From the NCBI RefSeq assembly GCF_020564355.1, contig NZ_JAJCRR010000005.1, positions 248,001 through 312,000 on the forward strand: a DNA stretch of 64,000 nucleotides, read 5' to 3'. Made by a program: the position numbers and the translations under genes. Shown here piece after piece: positions 63,665 through 64,000 of the stretch. The notes under the pieces are model-generated. The model searched no databases. It had not been told where the DNA came from and saw only the letters and a program-made list of their open reading frames with translations. Within the stretch, counting starts at the first letter, position 1. Each line of letters begins with the position of its first letter. This stretch comes from Lachnospira pectinoschiza. GTDB taxonomy: Bacteria > Bacillota > Clostridia > Lachnospirales > Lachnospiraceae.

Positions 63665-64000
63665 ATGAGTGAATCGAACAAGCCACAGGGCTTACAGGTG
63701 CAGTTTGAAACACAGGTTACCGAACAGGATTTGATGAATTTTAAATTATACCACAATTACCACAGTGTCGGCGGTGTGGCAGGACTGTTGTTTGGGATTG
63801 TCGCACTGATTATCTGTGTAGTATCCGTAGGCCAGGTCAACATTTCCTATACACTGATGATGGGCTTTTTTGGGCTCTTTTTTACCGTGTATACACCGAT
63901 TGGCATGAAATTAAAAGTGAAACAGCAGATGAAAACCGTTGCAGCTTTTAAAGAACCTGTCCGATATACAGTTACAGAAGAAAAGATTTTGTTACAGCAG
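63665..64000 (+). CDS. YcxB-like membrane protein, partial at window end
   Basis: The open frame (112 codons, no stop before the edge) starts ATG after GAAAGGAAAAG. Sequence: a short polar N-terminus with VQFETQVTEQDLMNFKLYHN, two hydrophobic helices (~40-80), and a beta-rich part containing EPVRYTVTEEKILLQ, as in the YcxB/DUF-type small membrane proteins. It lies 55 bp after tex, probably in the same transcript. Function unknown. Confidence 0.7.
   Translation, partial: MSESNKPQGLQVQFETQVTEQDLMNFKLYHNYHSVGGVAGLLFGIVALIICVVSVGQVNISYTLMMGFFGLFFTVYTPIGMKLKVKQQMKTVAAFKEPVRYTVTEEKILLQQ

Noticed and set aside
1..64000. tRNA or rRNA genes, insertion sequences, prophage
   Set aside because: I read the intergenic gaps and saw no cloverleaf, rRNA-like stretch, transposase or integrase. 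A tRNAscan run would settle the first point.

Overview
The window comes from a low-to-mid GC Gram-positive anaerobe of the class Clostridia, most likely family Lachnospiraceae. Three things point there. The gene order runs S10-spc-alpha ribosomal cluster, then ecfA1-ecfA2-ecfT-truA, then rplM-rpsI. A KOW-domain protein sits between map and infA. Ribosomal protein L17 is enlarged. Nearly every gene has a strong GGAGG ribosome binding site, and several start with GTG or TTG. No tRNA, rRNA, CRISPR array, insertion sequence or prophage gene was seen.

Layout. 1-5430: start of a minus-strand methyltransferase-like gene, a SulP anion transporter overlapping an ABC-F ATPase, and a zinc-ribbon membrane protein. 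5493-22581: one long translation super-operon (rpsJ to rplQ, with secY, adk, map, infA and rpoA inside) behind a consensus promoter and a roughly 235-nt structured leader; several internal gaps hold further hairpins. 22611-27222: the energising module of ECF vitamin transporters, truA, then rplM-rpsI behind a consensus promoter and an L13-type leader. 27318-27622: the wreck of a zeta-toxin locus. 27768-38566: single genes and short operons (AEC transporter, Hpt plus chemoreceptor, MATE pump divergent from thiW-thiM, O-acetylhomoserine sulfhydrylase, a tiny free-standing transcription unit, a CorC-like protein, a methyltransferase, a LysR regulator). 39015-46357: a heterodimeric ABC exporter, a dihydrouridine synthase, a CgeB-like protein and a serine hydrolase, with unusual repeats between them. 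46723-53806: cation exporter, SDR reductase, a gap with five DnaA-box-like sequences, then hpf, secA and prfB. 53886-64000: cheW, malQ, a threonine-branch cluster (ACT protein, hom, ApgM-like protein, lysC), a small membrane protein, tex and the start of a YcxB-like gene.

How the genes connect. Translation and secretion dominate: ribosomal proteins, RNA polymerase alpha, IF-1, RF2, SecY, SecA, hibernation factor, Met aminopeptidase and TruA. EcfA1/A2/T probably power the thiazole carrier ThiW, whose substrate is phosphorylated by ThiM from the same operon. ACT-hom-ApgM-lysC covers aspartate to homoserine and probably O-phosphohomoserine; MetY can use acetylated homoserine for sulfur assimilation.

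Most interesting non-coding signals. (1) A repeated RNA element folds the start-site Shine-Dalgarno into a 7-bp stem around two hairpins; it lies directly before ecfA1 and, as a 3.5-copy 56-bp tandem array, before the serine hydrolase. (2) Two long inverted repeats have unrelated stems but almost identical loops. (3) A DnaA-box cluster lies far from any dnaA gene. (4) A self-contained promoter, 23-codon frame and terminator occupies about 180 bp. (5) A terminator-type attenuator precedes the MATE pump. All pairings were found by eye; no folding or database search was run.
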